Assembly: GCA_016926805.1 (NCBI GenBank)
Contig: JAFGNV010000059.1
Coordinates: 1-64,000 of the forward strand
Reading direction: 5' to 3'
From: Anaerolineae bacterium
Lineage (GTDB): Bacteria > Chloroflexota > Anaerolineae > 4572-78 > J111
Length of the DNA stretch: 64,000 nucleotides
Positions 9,080 to 17,716 of this stretch are shown here, in pieces. Positions within the stretch are counted from its first letter, which is position 1, and each line of letters starts with the position of its first letter. A program made the translations under genes and the position numbers. The notes beneath the pieces are model-generated. The model ran no database searches and was not told where the DNA came from. It was given only the letters and a program-made list of their open reading frames with translations.

Positions 9080-9835
9080 ATGGTCAAACCAGTTTTGCAG
9101 ATTGAAAATCTTAACATCTGGTATGGTTCACACCAGGCCTTAAAAGATATCTCTGTGGATATTCCGGCCCGAGGAATCACCGCAATTGTTGGCCCCTCGG
9201 GCTGCGGCAAAACCACCCTGCTCAAAAGCCTGAACCGGCTGTTGGAAGAAACAGCCCACACCCGTATCACTGGCCGGGTATTGTTAAATGGCGTAAATAT
9301 CTATGGCCCTGGCGTAGATGTAACCGAGGTGCGGACGCGGGTAGGTTTGCTGGCCTCAAAACCGTTTCCGCTGCCCATGTCTATCTTCGACAACGTGGCC
9401 TATGGCCCGCGTATTCATGGCCAATACAACGGCTCCCTGGCCCAGACCGTCGAACGCAACCTGCGCGCCGCCGGGTTGTGGGACGAGGTGAGCGACCGGC
9501 TGCGCAAACCGGCCTCGGGGCTTTCTACCGGCCAGCAGCAGCGACTCTGCCTGGCCCGCGCCCTGGCCGTTGAGCCAGAGGTATTGCTGGGCGACGAACC
9601 GACCTCGGCTCTGGATCCCATCTCGGCCCAACGGATCGAGCAACAACTCGTCAACCTCAAAGACAAAATGACGATGGTCGTGGTTACCCACCAACTGCGG
9701 CAGGCGCATCGCCTGGCCGACTACGTGATTTTCCTGTGGTTGGGTGAGTTGGTGGAGGCTGGTCCGGCGGATCAGATATTCAAGACGCCGCGCGATGAAC
9801 GTACCCGGGCTTATCTGGCCGGGGATATCGGTTAA
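9080..9835 (+). CDS. pstB: Phosphate ABC transporter ATPase PstB
   Basis: ATPase that powers phosphate import, 251 residues. Walker A is GPSGCGKT at residues 38-45, followed by Walker B and D-loop [12 protein letters not shown] and the H-loop His (VVTHQ). The signature reads LSTGQQQR instead of the usual LSGGQQQR, a Gly-to-Thr change at the second Gly. Walker B lacks the usual MDEP (GDEP instead). The start at 9080 has AAGGAG (9065-9070) at good spacing; the longer frame upstream is inside pstA. The next gene starts immediately after the stop codon. No phoU follows, unlike in many pst operons. Confidence 0.9.
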   Translation: MVKPVLQIENLNIWYGSHQALKDISVDIPARGITAIVGPSGCGKTTLLKSLNRLLEETAHTRITGRVLLNGVNIYGPGVDVTEVRTRVGLLASKPFPLPMSIFDNVAYGPRIHGQYNGSLAQTVERNLRAAGLWDEVSDRLRKPASGLSTGQQQRLCLARALAVEPEVLLGDEPTSALDPISAQRIEQQLVNLKDKMTMVVVTHQLRQAHRLADYVIFLWLGELVEAGPADQIFKTPRDERTRAYLAGDIG

Positions 9836-10903
9836 ATGGTCAGAAAAATACAGTTCATCCAAAACGGGCGGTTAAATTGGCCCCGCTTGGCGAGCTGGAT
9901 TCTGGGCGGCGCTATCATTCTTATTATTGCTTTTTACGGTGGGCAGAGCATTCTCACCAACGCTCGTGGTCCGGTCCGGCTGGTTGTTTATGCCTTCAGT
10001 ACCCAGGAAGAAGTGCTGGCCCAGAGTATTTTCCCTACCTTTGAACAGACCTGGGAGGCTGAAACAGGCCGTGACCTGACCATCGAGGGTGTATTTGGAC
10101 CATCCGGTACGCTGGCCGGGCAAATTAACCTGGGAGCGCCCGCCGACGTGGCCCTGCTGAGCAATGAGCAGCATGTCAACTGGCTCAAGGTGGGGCGGCG
10201 GGTGAAATGGCGTACCCAACCCGTCGTTTTCAGCTATACGCCGATGGTCATTGTCACCCGCGCCGGAAATCCGTCCGGCATTACTGATTTTTACGATCTG
10301 GCCCGTCCTGGCCTGCAACTGCTCCACGCCGATCCCCGCAGTTCTGGGGCCGGGGCCTGGGCTGTGCTGGCTGAATACGGCAGCGCCTGGCTGTCGTCCG
10401 GCAACAACCAGGTGATAGCCCAAACCCAACTCAAAGCAATCTGGGACAATGTTCGATTATTGGCTCCCTCGGCTCGGGCAGCCTTGACTCTTTTTGAATT
10501 GGGCGCGGGAGATGCTATGATTACCTACGAACAAGATGCGCGGCTGGCCATAGATCGGCAGGTGCCGCTGGAAATCGTAGTTCCCTCTCGGACCATCATC
10601 GCCCAACATGTGGCTGTAGTGGTTGACGCCAACGTGACCTCAACCGAAGCGCCGGTAGCGCAGGCGTTTGTCGACTATCTCTTGAGTGATGCCGGTCAGC
10701 AAGCCTTCAGCCATTACCACCAACGACCGATTGGGTTGGCCGGTGACGACTTTATTCCCTTGGAGCAACCGTTTACGGTAGACGATTTGGGCGGCTGGTC
10801 ACTTGCTTACCAGCAATTAATTGAAACCACCTGGCAGACTGAAATTGAACCAACCTTAAATCTCGTTCCGGAAATTGGGCAGCTAGCCACGAAGGGAGAA
10901 TAA
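9836..10903 (+). CDS. Membrane-anchored substrate-binding protein, sulfate-binding (Sbp/CysP) type
   Basis: A solute-binding protein of 355 residues held by one N-terminal membrane segment (about 18-38) with no lipobox Cys. The body matches the sulfate/thiosulfate-binding family: GPSGTLAGQI where Sbp has GGSGKQA, ADVALLS, FLVRKG-like VIVTRAGNPSGITDFYDL, and ADPRSSGAGAWAVLAEYGSAW. There is no matching sulfate permease nearby. It directly abuts pstB, so it probably either feeds PstCAB with an oxyanion (phosphate, arsenate-like or sulfate) or senses one. The exact ligand cannot be read from sequence. Confidence 0.75.
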   Translation: MVRKIQFIQNGRLNWPRLASWILGGAIILIIAFYGGQSILTNARGPVRLVVYAFSTQEEVLAQSIFPTFEQTWEAETGRDLTIEGVFGPSGTLAGQINLGAPADVALLSNEQHVNWLKVGRRVKWRTQPVVFSYTPMVIVTRAGNPSGITDFYDLARPGLQLLHADPRSSGAGAWAVLAEYGSAWLSSGNNQVIAQTQLKAIWDNVRLLAPSARAALTLFELGAGDAMITYEQDARLAIDRQVPLEIVVPSRTIIAQHVAVVVDANVTSTEAPVAQAFVDYLLSDAGQQAFSHYHQRPIGLAGDDFIPLEQPFTVDDLGGWSLAYQQLIETTWQTEIEPTLNLVPEIGQLATKGE

Positions 10904-10904
10904 G

Positions 10905-12053
10905 ATGATGCCAGGCTCGTTGGAAGGAGACTCAATCGTCTCAGTCCCCCGCCGGGCGAAGCTATCCTGGTCAACCTTGATCGGTTATGCCGGAATGATG
11001 AAAAAACTCGGGGCGCGCCTTCATGTTGGCAAAATTGCTTTGTTTATCGCCAGCCTGTTTCTGTTCATCCTGGCCATCAATCTGATGAAGGAGGGCGCGC
11101 GGGTCATTGCGCCGTTAGTGCGCGATGGCTTTGCCGTGCGTAACGCGGCCAACGCTCTGGGGTTTGGCTGGCTGTTTGCCTACCTGATTATGAGTGGGTC
11201 GCCGGTAGCCGCGGCGGCCCTTACTTTTTTTGATGCCGGGGTGATTGACAAACTGGGCGCGTTTGCCATGATTACGGGCAGTCGTTTAGGCGCCAGCTTC
11301 ATCGTTCTTTTTGTTGGCTTTATTTATGTACTGCGAGGGCGCGACCGCTCGGTCAGTTTGGGAATGGGGCTATTATCGCTCACGGTGACCGGCACCACCT
11401 ACCTGATTGGACTGGCCATTGGCGCTGTTGTTTTATATACCGGCCTGCTCAATGATATCCAACTTCAGTCCGGTGTTTTGCTCAATTCCATCATCGATCT
11501 GATTTTTAATCCCATTGTGAGGCTACTGGTCGACTTTCTGCCCGGCTGGTCGTTGTTTGTGGTGGGCATTGGCATCATTATGCTCAGTTTTAACCTGTTT
11601 GATCGCTGCCTGCCCCAAATGACCATCAAAGAGAGCCAGGTGGGCCGGATGTCGCGCCTGGTGTATCGCCCGTGGATTATGTTTATTTTGGGGGCAAGTA
11701 TCACGCTCATCTCAATGTCGGTCAGCGTGTCGCTCAGCATCCTGGTACCGCTCAGCAATCGCGGTTTTGTCCGGCGAGAGAATATCATCCCCTACATTAT
11801 GGGGGCCAACATTACCACGTTTGTCGACACCTTGCTGGCGGCGGTGCTGTTGAACAATCTTCCAGCCTTTACGGTTGTTTTTGTCGAGATGTTTAGCATC
11901 ACCTTGGTATCGGTCATCATCCTGCTTTTCATTTACCGCCGGTACGAGCGGGCCATGCTGAATGCTGTAGCGTGGATGACCGTTCGCAAGCGAAATCTGG
12001 CTATTTTTATGGTTGTCATTTTTGTAGTGCCGCTCATTTTGATGACTCTTTGA
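10905..12053 (+). CDS. Na/Pi cotransporter-like membrane protein
   Basis: Polytopic membrane protein of 382 residues resembling the PNaS (Na/Pi-cotransporter II) family. It has the family's inverted repeat: one half contains MSGSPVAAAALTFFDAGVI followed by GSRLGASFIVLFVG, the other SVSVSLSILVPLSNRG followed by IMGANITTFVDTLLAA, where classical members have QSSSAT and GANIGTT. The Gln of the QSSS motif is absent in both halves, so ion coupling may differ. There is no C-terminal PhoU-like domain, unlike NptA/YjbB. It begins 1 base after the previous stop, with GGGAG upstream. Likely role: phosphate movement together with the Pst system. Confidence 0.7.
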   Translation: MMPGSLEGDSIVSVPRRAKLSWSTLIGYAGMMKKLGARLHVGKIALFIASLFLFILAINLMKEGARVIAPLVRDGFAVRNAANALGFGWLFAYLIMSGSPVAAAALTFFDAGVIDKLGAFAMITGSRLGASFIVLFVGFIYVLRGRDRSVSLGMGLLSLTVTGTTYLIGLAIGAVVLYTGLLNDIQLQSGVLLNSIIDLIFNPIVRLLVDFLPGWSLFVVGIGIIMLSFNLFDRCLPQMTIKESQVGRMSRLVYRPWIMFILGASITLISMSVSVSLSILVPLSNRGFVRRENIIPYIMGANITTFVDTLLAAVLLNNLPAFTVVFVEMFSITLVSVIILLFIYRRYERAMLNAVAWMTVRKRNLAIFMVVIFVVPLILMTL

Positions 12054-12073
12054 GGTGCAGGAGCAAACAACTA

Positions 12074-12904
12074 ATGCAAATTCTAATGGCCACTGGCGGC
12101 GCACCCCATTCCGAAGAAGCCCTGCGCTTTGGCGCTCATCTACTGCAAACGGGTCGTGCCAGCAAAACCCCAACCGTTGTCACCGTTATCCGGCATGAAA
12201 CTGAATATCGCAAGGCCGAGGAGATTCTGAAGCGGGCCATCAAGATTTTGAACTTGCCACCATCCCAGGTACGCACCGTGGTGCGGGTTGGCCATCCCGC
12301 CGAAGAAATCATCCGTGAAGCCGAAGAAGGTTGTTGCAACCTGGTACTGGTTGGCGAGCGACAGCAGCATCAACTGACCACCCGCTTTCTGCTTGGCTCA
12401 ACTGCCGAGCGGGTGGTAGAACACGCCCCCTGCCCGGTGATTATTGCCAAGGGCAACATTGGCCCCATCCGGCGCATTTTGCTGTGCGACAGCGGGGCAG
12501 AAACCCCCGCCTTGCTCGACCGTTTTGCCGACCAACTGGCCGATTTGATCAAGCCGGAGGATGAAATCACGGTTTTGCACGTGATGTCGCAAATTAGTGC
12601 CGGGCCAGGGGTACGGGGGGCTAACTTGCGGGCTAATACCGACGAACTGATTGGCGAACGCACGCCCGAAGGTGAGTTGCTGATCCGTGACGTGCAGATG
12701 CTGCAACAACTCCACGTGCAGCCGCAACCCAAAGTTCGCCATGGCCTGGTGGTTGACGAGATTTTGCAGGAAGCCCAGCAGGAAGATTACAATTTGGTGG
12801 TAATCGGTGCGTTTCGCGGCCAGGGCTGGCGACGCATCTTACTGGATGACCTGGCCCACAAGATTATCACCAAGGTCGACCGGCCCGTGCTGGTGGTGCG
12901 ATAA
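12074..12904 (+). CDS. Tandem universal stress protein (two USP domains)
   Basis: Cytoplasmic protein of 276 residues with two USP folds (about 1-135 and 136-276). The first half ends FLLGSTAERVVEHAPCPVIIA, retaining a G-S pair of the ATP-binding motif. In the second the equivalent is ILLDDLAHKIITKVDRPVLVV, where the Gly-Ser pair is lost, suggesting only one half binds nucleotide. The start at 12074 has GCAGGAG at suitable spacing; the longer in-frame start is inside the preceding gene. It is the last gene of the pst run, 20 bases after the cotransporter-like gene. Confidence 0.8.
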   Translation: MQILMATGGAPHSEEALRFGAHLLQTGRASKTPTVVTVIRHETEYRKAEEILKRAIKILNLPPSQVRTVVRVGHPAEEIIREAEEGCCNLVLVGERQQHQLTTRFLLGSTAERVVEHAPCPVIIAKGNIGPIRRILLCDSGAETPALLDRFADQLADLIKPEDEITVLHVMSQISAGPGVRGANLRANTDELIGERTPEGELLIRDVQMLQQLHVQPQPKVRHGLVVDEILQEAQQEDYNLVVIGAFRGQGWRRILLDDLAHKIITKVDRPVLVVR

Positions 12905-13020
12905 TATCGACCGAAGGCATATTATCTACCCACCAGGCAGTTTTCAATTTTGTCGAAATAGTTACTTGTGAAGATTTTTGCCCATTTTACACGGATTGGA
13001 TATTATAGAGAGGTCTGAAT

Positions 13021-13140
13021 CATTCCAGAATAACGACGCAACTTATCATCCTGCTAAGGAAAACGCCGTAGCGGGGGGCTGGGGGGGGTAGTTCCCCCGT
13101 TTTCCTTGCCTGAAAGAACGATGCAACGCATCGTGGAATG
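13021..13140. repeat. 120-bp inverted-repeat element
   Basis: The ends are CATTCCA (13021-13027) and TGGAATG (13134-13140). Inner arms AAGGAAAACG (13056-13065) and CGTTTTCCTT (13098-13107) surround a core with long G-runs and C-runs. The region is non-coding and can fold into one long hairpin. No clear target duplication is visible. Confidence 0.6.
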
Positions 13141-13176
13141 CTAACTATAAACATACCGGTCCAGAAGATAACCCAA

Positions 13177-13220
13177 CCGGGGAGTGCTTTAGATGTAATA
13201 CAACTCCCCGGCTTTTTTTT
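13177..13220 (+). terminator. Intrinsic terminator
   Basis: CCGGGGAGT (13177-13185) pairs with ACTCCCCGG (13203-13211) around a 17-base loop and is followed by CTTTTTTTT. It separates the phosphate locus from the Yip1 gene. Confidence 0.85.
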
Positions 13221-13320
13221 CGTATTGAATATGTACAATTTTTTGTAGCCGGGCTACAGTTATTGGTAACATTCATCCGGTATACTGGCAGAAAATCAAA
13301 GTAAAATTTGGGAAGAAAAA

Positions 13321-14079
13321 ATGACAACTTCTACCGAATCTGTAACCGGTCAGGAGAGCCGCTCGTTGTGGTTTCATCTGTTTGGCATTATTGATCGGCC
13401 CGTTTCCACCTTTGTCGCCGTCCTCAAACGCCGTAAATGGACCACTTGGGCCTTGCCGCTGGCTGTGGTCTTGATCGCCTTCACCCTTGTTACCATCTTT
13501 CAGACTCCGTACACCACCGAATTTGCCCGCGAGCAGGCCGAAAAACAATTGGCCACCTTGCCTGAAGCACAGGTCGAAGCGGCCCGGTCGGTGATGGCCT
13601 ATACGCTCTCGTTACCGTTTATGCTGGCCATGAGCCTGTTGTTGGGCTATTTGACCATCATTATCGGGACGCTCGTACAGGCGGCGTTTTTGTACTTTGG
13701 TTCGCTTATTTGGGGGGGCGACGACACCACCTTTGGCTCAGTCTTTACGATGACCAACTGGTCGCGCCTGCCGCTGGCCATTGCTTATCTGGTGCAAATG
13801 GGCATCATCCTGGTTACCCAGAGCATGCTCCAGTATGCCGGGCTATCGTTTTTTGTCGGAACCGGCGACATGCTGGCCGACGCCAAAAATCCGGTGTATG
13901 TGCTGCTGGCCAATCTCGACCTGTTCTGGCTGTGGCACCTGTTACTGGCCGTATGGGGATTGTCGGTTGTGGCCCGCATGAGTCGGGGAAAGTCGGCTCT
14001 GCTGGTGATTGTGTATGCAATTCTGACCCTCGGCTTTTCGGTCGGTTGGGCAATTTTGTCTGTACGTATGGCCGGATAA
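13321..14079 (+). CDS. Yip1 domain membrane protein
   Basis: Integral membrane protein of 252 residues with about five hydrophobic segments (first about 44-62) and the Yip1-type layout: an N-terminal FGIIDRPVSTF amphipathic region, a small extracytoplasmic loop rich in charged residues, then TM segments containing FGSVFTMTNWSRLPLAIAYLVQ. Bacterial Yip1 proteins have no settled function. It stands alone between two terminators (13177 and 14114). GGGAAGAAAAAATG gives a ribosome binding site. A TATACT at 13281-13286 may be its -10 element. Confidence 0.7.
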   Translation: MTTSTESVTGQESRSLWFHLFGIIDRPVSTFVAVLKRRKWTTWALPLAVVLIAFTLVTIFQTPYTTEFAREQAEKQLATLPEAQVEAARSVMAYTLSLPFMLAMSLLLGYLTIIIGTLVQAAFLYFGSLIWGGDDTTFGSVFTMTNWSRLPLAIAYLVQMGIILVTQSMLQYAGLSFFVGTGDMLADAKNPVYVLLANLDLFWLWHLLLAVWGLSVVARMSRGKSALLVIVYAILTLGFSVGWAILSVRMAG

Positions 14080-14113
14080 TATCAACCCTACTGACCTCAG
14101 TTCGATAATTCGC

Positions 14114-14133
14114 AGGTGACAGTCACCTTTTTT
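14114..14133 (+). terminator. Short hairpin terminator after the Yip1 gene
   Basis: AGGTGA and TCACCT (14114-14128) form a 6-bp stem with a CAG loop, followed by a T-run to 14133. Confidence 0.55.
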
Positions 14134-14198
14134 CAGACGCAGATTACTATACTTTTGATGTCCTAAAAATGTCAGGTTAGGCGTTGAGTGAGTGGAAA

Positions 14199-14262
14199 CG
14201 GGAGCGTTTTTTTCTTGTTCCCAAACTCAGTTTGGGAACAAGAAAATCTTTGAACGCTCCCG
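14199..14262. repeat. REP-like composite palindrome, copy 1
   Basis: A perfect 17-bp-armed palindrome (14211-14245, centre C14228) contains the core GTTCCCAAACT / AGTTTGGGAAC. It is enclosed by outer arms CGGGAGCGTT (14199-14208) and AACGCTCCCG (14253-14262). The same core occurs at 47325-47349. It lies just upstream of the exporter operon. Confidence 0.75.
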
Positions 14263-14295
14263 ACAAGATACGGAGACACCCAGAGGAACGGTTAA

Positions 14296-15699
14296 ATGAA
14301 ACGTGTATTGAGCATCCTTCTTATTCTGGCCGTGGTCATTGGAGCCACCGTGGGCAGTTACTACTACTTTCAGCCTGCCGAGCCGCAGAGCCTGGCCGAA
14401 GACCCTAATATCGAAATTGTCGAGATTGGGCGGGACACCCTGCTGGACACGGTCAGTACGACGGGGCGCATTGAACCCAAAGCCGAAGTGGAAATGAACT
14501 TTGAAATCGGCGGAGTGGTAGCGGACGTGCTGGTTGAGCGCGGCCAACACGTAATGGCCGGCACCGTGCTGGCCCTCCTGACCACCGACGACCTGGAACT
14601 GGCCATCCGCCGCGCCGAGATTGACCTGACCCAGCAAGAAGCCGAGCTGGAAAAGCTCTTTGAACCGAAGCTGGAGGAAAAGATCAAGGCGGCTCAAGCC
14701 CGCGTCCAAAGCGCCCGGCTCAGACTGGCCAAGTTGCTGGAGGGTCCCGACGAAGACGAAATCATCAAGGCTGCGGTTGAACTAAAGCGCAAAGAAATTG
14801 TGCTCAAAGAAGCGCAGTGGGCCTACGACCAGGTGGCCTATCGCGGCGACGTGGCGGCCATGCCCCAGGCCAATCAATTGCAGCAGGCCACCCTGGAACA
14901 TGAAGCTGCTCAGGCCGACTATAACCTGAAAACGCGCGGTCCAACCGAAATTGAGATTGCCGAGGCCCGCACCACCCTGGCCGACGCCGAGGCCACCCTG
15001 GCCGAGCTGCTTCAAGGCCCCGGCGCCGCCGACATCGCCTCGCGGCAAGCGGCTGTCGAAAGGGCGCGCATTACCCTGGAAGAAAGCAAGCGGGATTTGG
15101 AGCGCGCGGTACTCGTTGCGCCCACCGACGGGGTGGTGTTGGATATCAACATCGAGCCGGGCGAGCGGGTTCTCAGTGAGGCGCAAAATGCCGCCATTAT
15201 CATTGCCGATACTTCGGCCTTTTTGCTCAAAGCCGAGGTGGACGAGCTTGACATCAGCCGGATTGGCCGCGCTCAAAATGCCCTGGTCGTGATCGATGCC
15301 CTTCTCGATAAAGAGTTTGAGGGACGGGTGGCCGACATCTCGCCGCGACCGGTGCAAGATGACCAGAACGCTATTGTGATGTACGAGGTGATCATTGCCT
15401 TTGACACCGGCAACGAGGCCGCTAACTTGTTGCCGGGGATGACGGCCAACGCCACCATCGAAACCCGGCGCCTGGCAGAGGTGGTGGTGGTGCCCAACCA
15501 GGCCATCCAGATCGACCGTACCACGGGCGGGGCGACGGTGTATGTAGAGAAGCTGGATAGCGAAGGTAACGCCGTGAAAACCGAGATCGAATTGGGCCTG
15601 CAAGACGAGACAGTAACCGAAGTTGTCACCGGGCTGGATGAAGGCGACCAGGTGATTATCAGAAGCGAGCCAGAATCGCTGTCTACCCCAAACCTGTAA
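14296..15699 (+). CDS. HlyD/MacA-like efflux adaptor protein
   Basis: Periplasmic-adaptor type protein of 467 residues that would couple the ABC pump encoded next to the cell exterior. It has an N-terminal membrane anchor (about 5-23), a biotinyl-lipoyl half ([19 protein letters not shown]), a long charged coiled-coil hairpin (about 95-260, with duplicated segments such as [14 protein letters not shown] and [13 protein letters not shown]), the second lipoyl half ([18 protein letters not shown]), and a beta-barrel/membrane-proximal region. There is no outer-membrane TolC-type partner in the window. It is the first gene of a four-gene operon; AGAGGAA precedes the ATG. Confidence 0.85.
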   Translation: MKRVLSILLILAVVIGATVGSYYYFQPAEPQSLAEDPNIEIVEIGRDTLLDTVSTTGRIEPKAEVEMNFEIGGVVADVLVERGQHVMAGTVLALLTTDDLELAIRRAEIDLTQQEAELEKLFEPKLEEKIKAAQARVQSARLRLAKLLEGPDEDEIIKAAVELKRKEIVLKEAQWAYDQVAYRGDVAAMPQANQLQQATLEHEAAQADYNLKTRGPTEIEIAEARTTLADAEATLAELLQGPGAADIASRQAAVERARITLEESKRDLERAVLVAPTDGVVLDINIEPGERVLSEAQNAAIIIADTSAFLLKAEVDELDISRIGRAQNALVVIDALLDKEFEGRVADISPRPVQDDQNAIVMYEVIIAFDTGNEAANLLPGMTANATIETRRLAEVVVVPNQAIQIDRTTGGATVYVEKLDSEGNAVKTEIELGLQDETVTEVVTGLDEGDQVIIRSEPESLSTPNL

Positions 15700-15704
15700 G
15701 ACCC

Positions 15705-16406
15705 ATGAACAACAATCTTGTTATTGAGGCCAAAGATTTGACCAAAACCTATCAAATGGGTGAAGTGGCCGTGCACGCCTTACGCGGCGTTTCGCTGGAG
15801 ATTGAGGCGGGTGAGATGCTGGCCATCATGGGCGCGTCCGGCTCGGGCAAGTCGACCTTGATGAATATTCTGGGCTGCTTGGACCAGCCGACCTCCGGCG
15901 CATACCATCTAAAAGGGGTTGACGTGGCCCGGATGGACGACAACCAGTTGGCCGAAATTCGCGGCAGGCAGATTGGCTTTGTGTTCCAGAACTTCAACCT
16001 GTTACCGCGCACCACTGCCCTGCGCAACGTGGAGCTTCCTCTCGTTTACAGCGGGGTGGGGCGACGCCAACGACACGAGCAAGCCATCGCCGCGTTGGAG
16101 TTGGTTGGGCTGGGCGACCGGGTACACCATAAACCCAACGAACTTTCTGGGGGGCAGCAGCAGCGGGCGGCCATCGCCCGGGCGCTGGTTAATCATCCGG
16201 CCATCATCATGGCCGACGAGCCAACCGGCAACCTGGACTCCACCTCGAGCGCCGAGATTATTGCGATTTTTGAACGATTGAACCAGGAACGAGGCATTAC
16301 CATTGTGCTGGTTACGCACGAAGCGAATATTGCCGACCATACGCATCGCATTGTGCAACTGGCCGACGGAGTTTTGGTAAACGACAGCCGGAACGGGTCA
16401 ACATAG
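15705..16406 (+). CDS. ABC transporter ATPase, MacB/LolD type
   Basis: ATP-binding subunit of 233 residues with Walker [10 protein letters not shown], signature [15 protein letters not shown], Walker [14 protein letters not shown] and H-loop VTHE. These are the class III exporter features of the LolD/MacB/FtsE group. It sits 5 bases after the adaptor and 25 before the permease, so it forms one MacAB-like complex with them. In canonical MacB the ATPase and permease are fused; here they are separate. Confidence 0.9.
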   Translation: MNNNLVIEAKDLTKTYQMGEVAVHALRGVSLEIEAGEMLAIMGASGSGKSTLMNILGCLDQPTSGAYHLKGVDVARMDDNQLAEIRGRQIGFVFQNFNLLPRTTALRNVELPLVYSGVGRRQRHEQAIAALELVGLGDRVHHKPNELSGGQQQRAAIARALVNHPAIIMADEPTGNLDSTSSAEIIAIFERLNQERGITIVLVTHEANIADHTHRIVQLADGVLVNDSRNGST

Positions 16407-16431
16407 ACTTATCCAGGATGGGAAGAAACTA

Positions 16432-17715
16432 ATGCAACTTTGGGAAAGCGTGCTCATTGCCCTGCGAGGGTTGACGACCAACAAACTGCGCACCGCTCTG
16501 ACCATGCTGGGGATTATCATTGGGGTGGCGGCAGTAATTGCCCTGCTGTCAATTGGCAAGGGCTTTGAGCGGAGCTTCAATCGTAGCATCGAAAGCATGG
16601 GCACCAATGTTCTGTGGATTATCGAGGGAAACTTTGATATTTTTGGCGGCTCAGAAAGCAGCGCTTCCAGTCGGCAGGTTAGCGGTCGGCAACGCGCCGC
16701 CGAACCATTGACCATGGGCGACATCCGGGCCATGGCCAACCCGGCCAGGGTGGCCGGCGTGGCGGCCGTGGCCCCGGTTTATCAGGGCTGGCCGCGTTCG
16801 GTGATTCGGGGACAAACCGAGGTGACCAATAGCACCATCACCGGTGTTACCCCCGAGTACGAAAGCGTGCGAAACGTAATCCTGGCCATGGGCAACTTTA
16901 TCTCCGAGATGGATCTTAACCGGCGCAGCCGCGTGGTTGTCCTTGGCGCCAACGTGGCCGATGAGTTGTTTGAGGCCTTCGAGTCCCCGCTGGGGCAAAC
17001 CGTCAAACTCAACGGCATACCTTTTAAGGTTATCGGCGTGATGGCAGAAAAAGAACGAGGCATTTTTGGCGATGAAAACAACGACGTGCTGATTCCCCTG
17101 AGCACGGCGCAAACCCGTTTATACAAAGCGGGCGCGTTCCGTGGCGAACTGAAGGTCTCGGCCATTTACGTGCAGGTGACCACTCAGGCACAGATGGACA
17201 GCGTATCCGACGAAATTGACCGGGTTCTGCGCGAGCAACATCGCATTGGGCCGGACGACGAGAAAGATTTTACCATCATCAGCCAGGGTGAATTGCTGGA
17301 GTTTGGCAGCAGCATAACTGCCGCGCTCTCGGTGTTTCTGGGCTCCATCGCTGCCGTATCACTGCTTGTGGGAGGGATTGGCATTATGAACATTATGTTG
17401 GTTTCGGTAACCGAACGCACCCGCGAAATTGGCATCCGTAAGGCCGTAGGCGCCAAGCGGCGGGATATTCTGCTCCAATTTCTGGTTGAAGCCATTGTTC
17501 TATCGTTGATTGGCGGATTTTTGGGGATTGGATTAGGCTACAGCGTATCGGCATTGCTGCCGGTGCTCATGCCCGATTTTGAAGAAACCGTGGTCACGCT
17601 CGACTCCATTCTGCTGGCCACCAGCTTTGCCGCGGCGGTGGGGCTTTTCTTTGGCGTCTATCCGGCCACCCGCGCTGCCCGGCTCAAACCCATTGAGGCT
17701 CTGAGGTACGAGTAA
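16432..17715 (+). CDS. ABC transporter permease, MacB/FtsX type
   Basis: Membrane subunit of 427 residues: one N-terminal TM (about 20-42), a large extracytoplasmic MacB_PCD domain (about 45-275), and three C-terminal TMs with the FtsX domain. The diagnostic loop is GGIGIMNIMLVSVTERTREI followed by IRKAVGAKRRDIL. It follows the separate ATPase and completes the exporter. Likely substrates are lipids, peptides or antibiotics; the sequence does not tell which. GGGAAG precedes the ATG. Confidence 0.9.
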   Translation: MQLWESVLIALRGLTTNKLRTALTMLGIIIGVAAVIALLSIGKGFERSFNRSIESMGTNVLWIIEGNFDIFGGSESSASSRQVSGRQRAAEPLTMGDIRAMANPARVAGVAAVAPVYQGWPRSVIRGQTEVTNSTITGVTPEYESVRNVILAMGNFISEMDLNRRSRVVVLGANVADELFEAFESPLGQTVKLNGIPFKVIGVMAEKERGIFGDENNDVLIPLSTAQTRLYKAGAFRGELKVSAIYVQVTTQAQMDSVSDEIDRVLREQHRIGPDDEKDFTIISQGELLEFGSSITAALSVFLGSIAAVSLLVGGIGIMNIMLVSVTERTREIGIRKAVGAKRRDILLQFLVEAIVLSLIGGFLGIGLGYSVSALLPVLMPDFEETVVTLDSILLATSFAAAVGLFFGVYPATRAARLKPIEALRYE

Positions 17716-17716
17716 C

